Source: Bilifractor porci
GTDB taxonomy: Bacteria > Bacillota > Clostridia > Lachnospirales > Lachnospiraceae
Reading direction: 5' to 3'
Assembly: GCF_009696005.1 (NCBI RefSeq)
Contig: NZ_VUMV01000002.1
Location: 411,267 to 475,266, forward strand
Length of the DNA stretch: 64,000 bases
Of the stretch, positions 25,015-33,922 are shown one piece after another. The position numbers and the translations under genes were made by a program. The notes beneath the pieces are model-generated. The model ran no database searches. It was not told where the DNA came from and saw only the letters and a list, made by a program, of their open reading frames with translations. Within the stretch, counting starts at the first letter, position 1, and every line of letters starts with the position of its first letter.

Positions 25015-25793
25015 CAGCGGACAGAAAACGCAACCGAAAATCCAATATTCAAATCTCTCTTTCAGACACAGCCGAACCGGCAGTTTCTGCCCTTCCCCCC
25101 GGAGGAAAAAAAGTTCTGCCGCGCCGTAAAAGAGTCTCTTTCTTTGTTTCCCGCGGAAGTCTGACCGTAGAAGCGGCGCTTGCCGTTCCCCTGTTCTTTT
25201 TCTGTGTGATTGCCCTTGTCTGTCTGATGGAAATGTATGGCCTGTATGTCAGGAAACTGACAGTCCTCCAGCAGAGGGCGGAGAGCGCGGGGATATTCGC
25301 CGCCTCGGCAGGATCGGATTCTGTTTCTTTCATCGATCTCACAGAGGAGATTCCGTTTCAGGTGAAGGGAATCCCCCTGTTTCGGAAAACGGTGCGGATT
25401 GCTGTCCGTGCCAGAGTCCGCCCCTGGACAGGCCGGGACGCGGCAGATAACGGAGGAAAAGAAAAAAAAGAGGAGAGACTGGTCTATGTGACGGACTACC
25501 ACAGTGTCTACCATACATCCTCCCGGTGCTCCCATCTGAATCTGCAGATAGAAGCGGTGTCATCCTCCCGGCTGTTTGGACGCAGAAACACCTATGGAGC
25601 AAGGTATCATGCGTGCGACAAATGTGTCGGCAGGGGAGGGAGAAATCATCTGGCCTATATTACTCCGGACGGAGACTGCTATCATAATTCGTCAGAGTGC
25701 AGCGGACTGAAAAGAACGACACATCTCGTGCCGGAATCGGAGGTAAAAGGAATGCGGGAGTGCAGCCGGTGCCAGGCCGCGGGTAACGGATGA
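25011..25793 (+). CDS. TadE-like pseudopilin with two Cys/His repeats
   Basis: 260 aa with TTG start at 25011 overlapping the previous stop (TTGA); AAAGGGGC is 8 nt upstream. The hydrophobic segment preceded by RGSLTVEAALAVPLFFF is the TadE signature. The C-terminal 95 residues hold two copies of a Cys/His motif: YHTSSRCSHL with ARYHACDKC, then YHNSSECSGL with RECSRC. Similar units occur in exported proteins (YHxxxCxxL ... CxxC) and probably bind a metal ion. Presence on a TadE-like protein is unusual. Confidence 0.75.
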   Translation: MTADRKRNRKSNIQISLSDTAEPAVSALPPGGKKVLPRRKRVSFFVSRGSLTVEAALAVPLFFFCVIALVCLMEMYGLYVRKLTVLQQRAESAGIFAASAGSDSVSFIDLTEEIPFQVKGIPLFRKTVRIAVRARVRPWTGRDAADNGGKEKKEERLVYVTDYHSVYHTSSRCSHLNLQIEAVSSSRLFGRRNTYGARYHACDKCVGRGGRNHLAYITPDGDCYHNSSECSGLKRTTHLVPESEVKGMRECSRCQAAGNG

Positions 25794-26242
25794 GCGCGGC
25801 AGGCCTGTCTCCGGAACGGACAGTTGTTCTGGCTCTTCTCTGCCTGAATACGGTACAGGATCTGAGAAAACGGGAGATACTGGTGCTTCCGACGGCGGCT
25901 GCCGCAGCGGCAGGATTTCTCTGGATGCTTCTCCGGATGCGGCAGCCGGTTTGGCAGATTCTTGCCGGAGGAATCCCCGGCCTCGCCGTCATGCTGGCGG
26001 CTGCCCTTTCAGGAGGAGAAATCGGCGGAGGAGACGGCCTGGTTCTTCTGTCTGCTGGAATCTGGCTGGGTCTTCCTTCTGTGCTTCTTTTTCTGGCGGA
26101 CGCGCTGCTTCCGGCCGCGGCATATGCGCTGACAGAGCGGATCAGGAGCAGGGACAGGAAAGTGTGGAGAAAGAGGATTCCGTTTCTTCCCTTTCTGCTG
26201 GCAGGGTGCCTGCTCTGGCTGCTGCTTCCGGGTATTCCGTAA
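25790..26242 (+). CDS. A24-family prepilin peptidase (TadV/CpaA type)
   Basis: 150 aa, overlapping the previous gene by 4 nt. Four or five hydrophobic segments and the two aspartates of type IV prepilin peptidases: Asp in TVQDLRKREI near the N-terminus and GGGDG in the middle. Short form without the methylase domain, as usual for Tad systems. It should cleave the Flp1 and TadE-type leaders at the membrane. Confidence 0.85.
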   Translation: MSAAGLSPERTVVLALLCLNTVQDLRKREILVLPTAAAAAAGFLWMLLRMRQPVWQILAGGIPGLAVMLAAALSGGEIGGGDGLVLLSAGIWLGLPSVLLFLADALLPAAAYALTERIRSRDRKVWRKRIPFLPFLLAGCLLWLLLPGIP

Positions 26243-26776
26243 ATGAACAGAAAACTTCTGGGTATAAGCAGGGGTGAAAAAGTGAGAAGAATATTTTACA
26301 GAGACAAAAGCTTCTGGAAGAGAGGGACGCTGACGGTGGAAGCATCGGTGGTGGTGCCGGCAGTCTGTTTCATAACTGCGGCGCTTCTCATACTCCTGTT
26401 TTTCGAGCATAACCGCGTGTGGTATCTGTCTGCGTCTGCCGAAGCCGCTGTCTGCGCCAACGGGTATCAGGCGGAAGGCACTGCCTTGCCGGAGGATGCG
26501 GCCAGGCTTCTCGCGCAGACCAGGGTGAGAGAACAGGTTATGCCGGGGACGTGTCCTTCTTTCCGTATCAGCTGTGACAGCAGCGGATGTTCCGTATCCG
26601 TGGAAGGACAGCGTTTTCCGGTATTTGGAGACCGGTTTATCTGGGACGTGCAGATGAAAATCAGAAAAAGCAATCCGGTCAGGACGCTCAGAAAGATTCG
26701 TGGAGTCCGCGGCATTGCAGAGGAGCAGCCGTATGGAGGAAATACAAACAGAATTCCGCAGGGATCTTCATCATAA
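26243..26776 (+). CDS. TadE-like minor pseudopilin
   Basis: 177 aa. ATG 26243 directly follows the previous stop; GTG 26282 with GGGGTG upstream is an alternative. It carries the TadE signature KRGTLTVEASVVVPAVCF followed by a hydrophobic helix and a polar exported domain with two cysteines (CDSSGC). The end overlaps the FHA gene by 44 nt. Likely a minor component of the Tad pilus. Confidence 0.78.
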   Translation: MNRKLLGISRGEKVRRIFYRDKSFWKRGTLTVEASVVVPAVCFITAALLILLFFEHNRVWYLSASAEAAVCANGYQAEGTALPEDAARLLAQTRVREQVMPGTCPSFRISCDSSGCSVSVEGQRFPVFGDRFIWDVQMKIRKSNPVRTLRKIRGVRGIAEEQPYGGNTNRIPQGSSS

Positions 26777-28145
26777 TTACATGATTCTGTCCGGCGGAAG
26801 GAAGCTGGACAGAATGCATTACGAGATACGCATGATAGAACTGAACGATATCCCCGGCCTCCTGAAGAGCACCGTGCAGGAGATGGACGGCAGGACAATG
26901 TATTACTATGACATCACATCCCGACAGCCGCTTTCGCTCTATCTGGAAACACATCTGGCGGGCAGGACATTTCTCCGGCTTTTGTTCCGCTCGCTTCAGC
27001 AGGTTACCGAAAGGATGTCGGATTATCTGCTGGATCTCCATGGCCTGTATCTGCATCCGGAGAAAATATACCTGGATGCCTCCGGGGAGAGTATCTGGTT
27101 TTGTTTTTTTCCTCCGCTGGAGGAATCGTTTTCCGGGCAGATCAAAGAGCTGGGAGAGTATCTTCTTCCCCGGCTGGATCATCAGGATCCGGAAGGAGTG
27201 GTTTTGGGATACGCGTTTTACCAGAAAGTTTCTTCCATAGAAACGGTGCCGGCCGGGACATGGTTTGAAAGTATTCTGGATGATTCGGAAGAAGAAAGCC
27301 GGACGAACTCAGAGGAGGAATGGCACCGGACGGAAAGAAAGGATACGAAGTCCGGGCTGCAGGGAGAAGAGCCGCACAGCCCTGTACCCGGAGACAAAGA
27401 CCTGTTAAGCGATTTTTTTCATCCGGAGACAGAACCGGAGAAACATTTTTTCCGGGAGGGCTGGAAAAACAAGATTCTCTGGCTTTTGCCGCCGCTGTCC
27501 GCGGCGGCAGCCGGAATGATCTGCTGGCGGTATCTGAACAGAATTCCGGAGGGAATCGCGGCGGGAGCCGGCGCTGCCTGCCTGTCCTGTCTTCTTCTTT
27601 ACCGCCGGAAGAAGCAGGAAGAGGCGGAAGAAGAGCAAAGGGAACCGGAGGGCAGAGAGGCCGTTTTTCCCTTTCCGGCGTGCGGCGGACAGGACGAGGA
27701 AGAACAGGACAGCTCTTTTTTCCATAGTGAGGAGGACAGCAGGAAGGAGGGCAGTTACCGGCAGCCGGAGGAGCAGACTTATTCGGCACAGGAGGAAACA
27801 GTTTTCCTGGGACCTCTGCAGGTTCCGGACACAGAGCCGCCCATACGTGCCAGGCTGATTCCGGAACCAGAGGGCGCCGGGGAGGTGAAGGTGCTGACCG
27901 GAGACCTGTATCTTCTGGGGAAAAGTGAGGAAGCGTCAGATATCTGCATTCCTTCACCTGCGGTAAGCCGCCTTCAAGCGCGGCTGCTGTGGGACGGGAA
28001 AACCTATCGGATTCTGGATATGAACTCGCGAAACGGCACTTTTCGGAACGGGGCGCTTCTGGATCCCGGCATGGCTGTTCCTTTAAGAAGCGGCGATACC
28101 CTGCGGTTTGCGGACAGAAGCTTTCGGTATGAACAGTTAACTTGA
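26733..28145 (+). CDS. DUF6382 / FHA-domain protein
   Basis: 470 aa from ATG 26733 (AGAGGAG 7 nt upstream; the longer frame is an overlap). Residues about 1-170 match DUF6382 (YYDITSRQPLSLYL, LLDLHGLYLHPEKIYLD). Membrane segments at about 248-290 (ILWLLPPLSAAAAGMICWRY). A charged linker follows, then an FHA domain at about 385-470 with the phosphothreonine-binding pattern (PSPAVSRLQARLLWDGKTYR, DMNSRNGTFRNG). It probably links the pilus locus to Ser/Thr kinase signalling. Last gene of the Tad cluster. Confidence 0.82.
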   Translation: MEEIQTEFRRDLHHNYMILSGGRKLDRMHYEIRMIELNDIPGLLKSTVQEMDGRTMYYYDITSRQPLSLYLETHLAGRTFLRLLFRSLQQVTERMSDYLLDLHGLYLHPEKIYLDASGESIWFCFFPPLEESFSGQIKELGEYLLPRLDHQDPEGVVLGYAFYQKVSSIETVPAGTWFESILDDSEEESRTNSEEEWHRTERKDTKSGLQGEEPHSPVPGDKDLLSDFFHPETEPEKHFFREGWKNKILWLLPPLSAAAAGMICWRYLNRIPEGIAAGAGAACLSCLLLYRRKKQEEAEEEQREPEGREAVFPFPACGGQDEEEQDSSFFHSEEDSRKEGSYRQPEEQTYSAQEETVFLGPLQVPDTEPPIRARLIPEPEGAGEVKVLTGDLYLLGKSEEASDICIPSPAVSRLQARLLWDGKTYRILDMNSRNGTFRNGALLDPGMAVPLRSGDTLRFADRSFRYEQLT

Positions 28146-28169
28146 CTTTTCAACCCTGTTGCGTATACT
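28142..28169 (+). promoter_or_regulatory. Promoter of murG
   Basis: TTGACT 28142-28147, 16-bp spacer, TATACT 28164-28169. It starts within the stop region of the FHA gene and lies about 85 bp upstream of the murG ATG. Confidence 0.65.
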
Positions 28170-28252
28170 GAATTCAGATTTGCGGCGCCTGAGAATCCGG
28201 AGAACGGAAGCCGGTCGTCCGCCCTGAACTAGTCTGGAACAGGAGAAAATGT

Positions 28253-29314
28253 ATGAAGCGTATTGTACTTACAGGCGGCGGAACAGCGGGGCATGTAACA
28301 CCGAACATCGCGCTGATACCGGGGCTGAAGGAAAGAGGGTATGAGATTTTTTATATCGGTTCCTACAACGGGATCGAGAAAAAACTGATTGAGGATCTGA
28401 ACATTCCCTATTATGGCATTTCGACCGGAAAACTCAGAAGATATTTTGACCTGAAAAATATTTCCGATCCGTTCCGTGTGCTGAAGGGGATTCATGAGGC
28501 CAGGCAGATCCTGAAGAAGATCCGGCCGGATATTGTTTTTTCCAAGGGAGGCTTTGTGGCAGTTCCGGTTGCGCTGGCAGCCAATAACCTGAAAATCCCG
28601 CTTCTGATTCATGAATCGGATATGACTCCCGGCCTGGCGAACCGAATCTGTATCCCCTATGCGGTCAAGGTCTGCTGCAATTTTCCGGAAACCAGGGACA
28701 GCCTGCCGGAAGGCAAGGCTTTTGTGACGGGAACGCCCATCCGCCAGGAGCTGCTGCACGGGGACGCGGACGCGGGAAGAGAGTTCTGCGAGTTTAACAC
28801 GGAAAAGCCGGTGCTGATGGTCATCGGAGGCAGCCAGGGATCCGTATTTGTGAATACAAAAATCCGGGAAGCCCTGCCGGAACTGCTGAAAAACTGGCAG
28901 GTGGTCCATCTGTGCGGGAAGGGAAATCTGGATGAATCGCTGGACCATACGGCGGGTTACAGGCAGTATGAATATATCAAAGAGCAGCTTCCGGACCTGT
29001 TCGCCATGGCAGATGTGGTGGTTTCCCGCGCCGGGGCAAACGCCATCTGCGAAATCAGCGCCCTGGCAAAGCCGAATCTGCTGATTCCGCTTGGAACAAA
29101 TGCCAGCCGCGGGGACCAGATTCTGAATGCGCGTTCGTTTGAAAAACAGGGGTACAGTATTGTACTGGAGGAGGAAAATCTGACAGAGGAGTCTCTCCTG
29201 GAGGCGGTCGGAAAGCTCTATGAGAACAGAGAAACATACATAAAAGCAATGCAGGGCAGCAGTCATACGGATTCTATCCGGGTGATCCTGCAGTTAATTG
29301 ACAATTACTCCTGA
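28253..29314 (+). CDS. murG: UDP-GlcNAc:undecaprenyl-PP-MurNAc-pentapeptide GlcNAc transferase
   Basis: 353 aa, ATG 28253 behind CAGGAG. GT-B glycosyltransferase with the N-terminal glycine-rich loop LTGGGTAGHVTPNIAL and the C-terminal donor site (VIGGSQGS, ADVVVSRAGANAICEISAL, GDQILNA). It adds GlcNAc to lipid I to make lipid II at the cytoplasmic face of the membrane. Here it stands alone outside a division/cell-wall cluster, which is common for the clostridial second type of MurG, so it may be a paralogue. Full length. Confidence 0.88.
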   Translation: MKRIVLTGGGTAGHVTPNIALIPGLKERGYEIFYIGSYNGIEKKLIEDLNIPYYGISTGKLRRYFDLKNISDPFRVLKGIHEARQILKKIRPDIVFSKGGFVAVPVALAANNLKIPLLIHESDMTPGLANRICIPYAVKVCCNFPETRDSLPEGKAFVTGTPIRQELLHGDADAGREFCEFNTEKPVLMVIGGSQGSVFVNTKIREALPELLKNWQVVHLCGKGNLDESLDHTAGYRQYEYIKEQLPDLFAMADVVVSRAGANAICEISALAKPNLLIPLGTNASRGDQILNARSFEKQGYSIVLEEENLTEESLLEAVGKLYENRETYIKAMQGSSHTDSIRVILQLIDNYS

Positions 29315-29451
29315 AAAACAGCAGATGATAAAGTCAGCAGGCTGTTTGTCATCTATACACAGAAAACGCCGTCGGAGCGGAAACATGTCCTGCCCCGGCG
29401 GCACTTCTTTTTAAACGGCCAGTTCTTGGTATAGGCATCCGAAAGAGTCCG

Positions 29452-29865
29452 TCAGCCTTTCAGTCCTTCTGCTTTTTTCAGTATTTCGTCCCTGTCGCTG
29501 TCAGAGAGGCTGCCCGGCTTCCAGGTGATTCCGGCATGATCGTCCCGGTAACGGGGGATCAGGTGGATGTGAAAGTGGGGAACGGTCTGTCCGGCCGCTT
29601 CTCCGTTGTTCTGGACAATATTATATCCGTCACACGGGAGCGCCTCCTTCATATAGGAGACGATTTTTTTGGCCAGAATGAAGGCCTTTGCCGCTGTTTC
29701 ATCCGGAACCTCACAGAGATTTGCGTAGTGCTGCTTTGGAACAATCAGAGCGTGGCCTTTTGTGGCAGGACCGAGATCCAGAAACACCCGGAAAGTCTCG
29801 TCCTCATAAATGGTGGCGGAAGGGATTTCGCCGTTGGCTATTTTACAGAAGATACAGTCACTCAT
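29452..29865 (-). CDS. HIT-family nucleotide hydrolase
   Basis: 137 aa. Histidine triad HFHIHLIPRY near the C-terminus and the N-terminal CIFCKIANGEIPSATIYED pattern with two cysteines (CxxC). HIT proteins of this Hinl/Hint type hydrolyse nucleoside phosphoramidates or dinucleotides. ATG 29865 follows AAGGAAAAGCG. Convergent with murG; the 137-bp gap holds an imperfect hairpin (29322-29353) that may serve as a terminator for both. Confidence 0.9.
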   Translation of the reverse strand: MSDCIFCKIANGEIPSATIYEDETFRVFLDLGPATKGHALIVPKQHYANLCEVPDETAAKAFILAKKIVSYMKEALPCDGYNIVQNNGEAAGQTVPHFHIHLIPRYRDDHAGITWKPGSLSDSDRDEILKKAEGLKG

Positions 29866-30144
29866 CGCTTTTCCTTTCTTTGGCGCTGCTTCGCCGTGTA
29901 TTTTTCATTCCCAGACCGGAGGCGCCGGCACGGTGTGATGCAGGAATCCGTCCCTCCGGCATTCCCAGTATAATCCGCATCGCCGAGCAGTTTCAAGTAT
30001 GTGCGTTTGGAACCGCCCTCGAAAATTTTATCCTTTGTTTCGTATTTTTTTATTCATAAATCACCGATTGTATAGTAAGATCATGATTCATGGGGGAAAC
30101 AGGCAGTTCAAAAGGAATCTGAATCGTCAGGAAAAGAGGAATTT

Positions 30145-33100
30145 ATGCTTCAGATCAAGGATATCAGCAAGGAATACCGGACAGGGGATCTGGTGCAGAA
30201 GGCGCTGGATCACGTCAGCCTGGAACTTCGGGACAGTGAATTTGTTGCGGTCCTGGGTCCCAGCGGCTCCGGGAAAACCACGCTGCTGAATATAATAGGA
30301 GGACTGGATCGTTACGACAGCGGAGACCTGATTATTAACGGGATCTCCACAAAAAAATACAAGGACAGGGACTGGGATTCTTACCGGAACCACACGATTG
30401 GTTTTGTATTTCAGAGCTACAACCTGATTATGCATCAGAGTGTCCTTGCCAACGTCGAGCTTGCGCTGACCATTTCCGGCATCTCCGGCAGCGAGAGAAA
30501 ACAGAAGGCGGAGGAGGCTCTCCGCCGTGTGGGGCTTGACGGGCAGGAGCACAAAAAGCCGTCGCAGCTTTCCGGCGGACAGATGCAGAGGGTTGCCATA
30601 GCGCGTGCGCTGGTCAACGACCCGGATATTGTGCTGGCGGATGAACCGACCGGCGCCCTGGACACGGAGACCAGCATCCAGGTAATGGATATTCTGCAGG
30701 AGATCGCAAAAGACCGCCTGGTTGTTATGGTTACGCACAATCCGGATCTGGCAAGGCGGTATGCAACCAGAATCGTAAACATCCGGGACGGAAAAATTCA
30801 GTCGGACACCAATCCTCCGGAAAACAGGCAGGAGGAAGAGACGGCGGTGCACAAAAATCTGGGAAAAGCATCCATGTCCTTCTTCACGGCTCTGTCCCTG
30901 AGCGGCAACAACCTCCGGACAAAGAAGGCCAGGACACTGCTGGTTTCCTTTGCCGGGTCCATAGGAATCATCGGCATCGCGCTGATTCTCGCCCTCTCCA
31001 GCGGGGCTAACCGGTTTATCCAGACGCAGGAGGCGGAGACGCTTTCTCTGTATCCGCTGCAGATAGAAAAAACAGGATATGACCTGATGTCGCTGATGCA
31101 GAACACGAGCGGCAGTATGTTTGGAGGAAACAGCGGAGATACCTATACAGACAAGGTGGGCGTGGAAGAAACCGCAAACCAGCTGCTTACGGAGGTAAGC
31201 ACAAACGATCTGGGCTCCCTGAAAACGTTTCTGGACAGTGACAGCAGCGGAATACAGGAGTATGTCAATGCCATTGAATACAGCTATGGGATCACGCCCC
31301 AGATTTACAGCCTGGACGGAGATACCGCAGAGCAGATGAATCCGAATCATATGTTTGACTCGATTTCTTCCGGAAGCATGGACATTACCGGAATGATGAC
31401 CGGTTCCCTGGGTATGGATTTTTTCAGCGGGCTTCCCCGGTCCGAGGAGCTGTATAAGGATTCCTATGACCTGAAAGCCGGGCACTGGCCGGAGAAGGAC
31501 ACGGACCTTGTCCTGGTTCTGAATTCCGAGGGGAAGGTCAGCGATATTCTTCTCTATGCGGTCGGGCTGAGGGATAAAAAGGAACTGGAGCAGCGGATTC
31601 AGGATTTTACAGACGGAAAAGAGAGCGGGAAGACAACCGTCAGCAGCTCATCCTCCGGGGACGGAGCCGTCTATTCCTACGATGATTTTCTGGGCCGCAG
31701 CTTCCGGCTGGTTAATTCCTGTGATTACTATACCTATGACGATACCTACGGTGTGTGGACCGATCACAGCCCGGATCAGGATTTTGTACAAAATCTGGTG
31801 AAAAACGGGAAAAAGCTGACCATCACCGGAATTGTCCAGCCGAAGGAGGGGACGCTGGCGGAGGTTCTGGAGACCGGAATCGCCTATTCTCCGTCGCTGG
31901 AGCAGGAACTGATCCGGGCGGCGGCGCAGAGTGATGTGGTGAAGGATCAGCTGAAAAATCCGGAAATCAATGTACTGACCAGGAAGAAGTTTTCGGATGA
32001 AAACGCTTCTTCGGATATGGATCTGAGCAAGCTGTTCTCGGTGGATGAGAATGCTCTTCAACAGGTGTTTTCCGCCAACGCGGAGTCCGTCTCGCCGGAA
32101 AGCCTGAATATGGACCAGATCCTCGGAAACCTGAATCTTCAGAATTTGGATTTCAGCAGCCTGAACCTGGAGGACAGCCTGGATGCCTCCTCTGTTCAGA
32201 ATGCCCTGTCAGGGCTGGAGGGGATGGATCTGGAAAACCTGCTCTCCAAGGTGAAGATTCAGGCGACCGGCGAACAGCTGCAGAACCTGTTTACGGAGGC
32301 GGCGAAGGGGTATCTGGAAAACGCGTCCGGGGATCCGTCCACAGACTATTCCAGGCTGGGCAGCACGTTTGTGGAGTATCTGCAGACGGAAGACGGGAAA
32401 AACGCCGTCCAGTCGGAGATGCAGAAAATTCTCGATGCCAACAAGGAGAACCTGATTACCAGGGACGATGTGGTCCAGATGGCGATGGATATTTTTTCCG
32501 GATATTCTGCCTATATCCAGGAACATCCGACGGACAACCCGCTCAGCTCCGAAACCTTCCAAAACTGGCTGGCCTCTTCCGACGCGGAGGAAACGGTCAG
32601 CGCTGCGGTTTCATCCATTGCGGATAAGCTGAGCCGGATCACCGTCACGCAGGAACAGGCGGCATCCATGGCCGGGGTGCTGCAGCAGGGCTACGATGCC
32701 TGGGCAGCCCAAAACGGAGCCCCGGAGCTGTCGAAGGTTCCGGATTCGTTTGCCGCCTATCTGCAGTCCGAGGATGCGCAGAAGCTCCTTCTGGAAGCGG
32801 CCGGCCAGATGATTGACACCAGCCAGCTGCAGGGCGCCCTTGCGGACACCCTGGAAAGTACGGTAAGCACGCTGGTTCAGACACTTACCTCGCAGATCGG
32901 AAGCGCGATTACTTCCGCCATGACCGGGATGGCCGGACAGTTGGAGCAGGCGCTCGCAAGTGCCATGGATCAGACGGTGAGTGCGATTTCCGAAAATATC
33001 ACGAACATGTTCCAGGTTGACCCGGATCAGCTGGCGTCCGCGTTTCGCGCGAATATGGACGCGGGACAGCTGCAGGAGCTGATGTCCTCGATGATGGAGG

Positions 33101-33732
33101 GAAGCAGCAGCTCGCTGGAAAATAATCTGACTGCCCTGGGGTATGCCGATACGGAGGAACCGTCCGGCATCCGTATTTATCCGAAGGACTTCAAGGCAAA
33201 AAATGAAGTGGTAAATATTCTGAATTCCTATAACGAGCGGATGCGGCAGGAAGGACAGGAGGACAAGGTGATTACTTACACGGATATGGTTACCGCGATG
33301 ATGTCCTCGGTCACCAGGATTATCGACACCATCAGCTATATCCTGATCGCGTTTGTGGCGATCTCGCTGATTGTTTCTTCTATCATGATCGGTGTCATTA
33401 CCTATATCAGTGTCCTGGAGAGAAGGAAGGAGATCGGAATTCTACGTGCCCTGGGAGCCTCCCGGCACAATGTCGCGCAGGTGTTTAACGCCGAGACCTT
33501 TATTACCGGACTTCTGGCCGGAGTCATAGGCGTAGGGCTTACGCTGCTGCTTACCATACCGGCAAACGCGCTGATCCTGCGTGTAACCGGCCAGGAAATT
33601 CACGCGGCACTGCCGGCGGCTTCGGGCGCGGCCCTGATTGCGCTCAGTGTCGTGCTGACGATGATTGCGGGTCTCATTCCTTCCCGCAAGGCATCCCGGA
33701 GCGATCCGGTGACAGCGCTGCGGAGTGAGTGA
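30145..33732 (+). CDS. MacB-like ABC transporter with fused ATPase and very large exported domain
   Basis: 1195 aa, ATG 30145 behind GAAAAGAGG. Residues 1-225 are an ABC ATPase (Walker A GPSGSGKTT, signature LSGGQMQRVAIARAL, Walker B IVLADEPTGALD). Transmembrane helix at about 265-285 (LLVSFAGSIGIIGIALILAL), an exported region of about 770 residues, and three C-terminal helices with the FtsX/MacB pattern (LERRKEIGILRALGASRHNV). The exported part is rich in Ser, Gln and Asn and mostly helical, much larger than in E. coli MacB. Mechanotransmission-type transporters move peptides or lipids, or act in signalling; the substrate is unknown. No partner gene is adjacent. Confidence 0.88.
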   Translation: MLQIKDISKEYRTGDLVQKALDHVSLELRDSEFVAVLGPSGSGKTTLLNIIGGLDRYDSGDLIINGISTKKYKDRDWDSYRNHTIGFVFQSYNLIMHQSVLANVELALTISGISGSERKQKAEEALRRVGLDGQEHKKPSQLSGGQMQRVAIARALVNDPDIVLADEPTGALDTETSIQVMDILQEIAKDRLVVMVTHNPDLARRYATRIVNIRDGKIQSDTNPPENRQEEETAVHKNLGKASMSFFTALSLSGNNLRTKKARTLLVSFAGSIGIIGIALILALSSGANRFIQTQEAETLSLYPLQIEKTGYDLMSLMQNTSGSMFGGNSGDTYTDKVGVEETANQLLTEVSTNDLGSLKTFLDSDSSGIQEYVNAIEYSYGITPQIYSLDGDTAEQMNPNHMFDSISSGSMDITGMMTGSLGMDFFSGLPRSEELYKDSYDLKAGHWPEKDTDLVLVLNSEGKVSDILLYAVGLRDKKELEQRIQDFTDGKESGKTTVSSSSSGDGAVYSYDDFLGRSFRLVNSCDYYTYDDTYGVWTDHSPDQDFVQNLVKNGKKLTITGIVQPKEGTLAEVLETGIAYSPSLEQELIRAAAQSDVVKDQLKNPEINVLTRKKFSDENASSDMDLSKLFSVDENALQQVFSANAESVSPESLNMDQILGNLNLQNLDFSSLNLEDSLDASSVQNALSGLEGMDLENLLSKVKIQATGEQLQNLFTEAAKGYLENASGDPSTDYSRLGSTFVEYLQTEDGKNAVQSEMQKILDANKENLITRDDVVQMAMDIFSGYSAYIQEHPTDNPLSSETFQNWLASSDAEETVSAAVSSIADKLSRITVTQEQAASMAGVLQQGYDAWAAQNGAPELSKVPDSFAAYLQSEDAQKLLLEAAGQMIDTSQLQGALADTLESTVSTLVQTLTSQIGSAITSAMTGMAGQLEQALASAMDQTVSAISENITNMFQVDPDQLASAFRANMDAGQLQELMSSMMEGSSSSLENNLTALGYADTEEPSGIRIYPKDFKAKNEVVNILNSYNERMRQEGQEDKVITYTDMVTAMMSSVTRIIDTISYILIAFVAISLIVSSIMIGVITYISVLERRKEIGILRALGASRHNVAQVFNAETFITGLLAGVIGVGLTLLLTIPANALILRVTGQEIHAALPAASGAALIALSVVLTMIAGLIPSRKASRSDPVTALRSE

Positions 33733-33742
33733 CCGCGGGGCA

Positions 33743-33771
33743 TTGAGTTTCCTCTCTGTCTATTTTATACT
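33743..33771 (+). promoter_or_regulatory. Promoter of the metallo-hydrolase/nucleosidase operon
   Basis: TTGAGT 33743-33748, 17-bp spacer, TATACT 33766-33771. The start point would be near 33778, just before the structured leader. Confidence 0.65.
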
Positions 33772-33786
33772 GTAGATATGTTTTAA

Positions 33787-33870
33787 GGCACCGGCGCAGA
33801 AGCTGCGCGGCAGCGCGCGGATGCGGGACGGAACCGCAGGCCGGTGCCGGCAAATCCGGCAGGGGATGCC
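33787..33870 (+). ncRNA. Structured 5' leader, riboswitch-like
   Basis: A closing stem GGCACCG (33787-33793) with CGGTGCC (33842-33848) encloses two hairpins: GCGCAG-AAG-CTGCGC (33794-33808) and TGCGG/CCGCA (33822-33838). This makes a three-way junction. A further hairpin follows at about 33846-33871, with alternatives (CCGGC with GCCGG) that could switch. It begins about 9 nt after the predicted start point and ends about 50 nt before the ribosome site (CAGGGGG). I do not recognise a known riboswitch class. Confidence 0.5.
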
Positions 33871-33922
33871 GGGCAGCAGGGCAACAGGCAGATAACAGAC
33901 AGGTACGGACAGGGGGCTTGCT

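Noticed and set aside
30127..31485. 452-codon minus-strand frame opposite the ABC transporter
   Set aside because: The opposite strand carries intact Walker A, signature and Walker B motifs; the minus frame has shadow composition.
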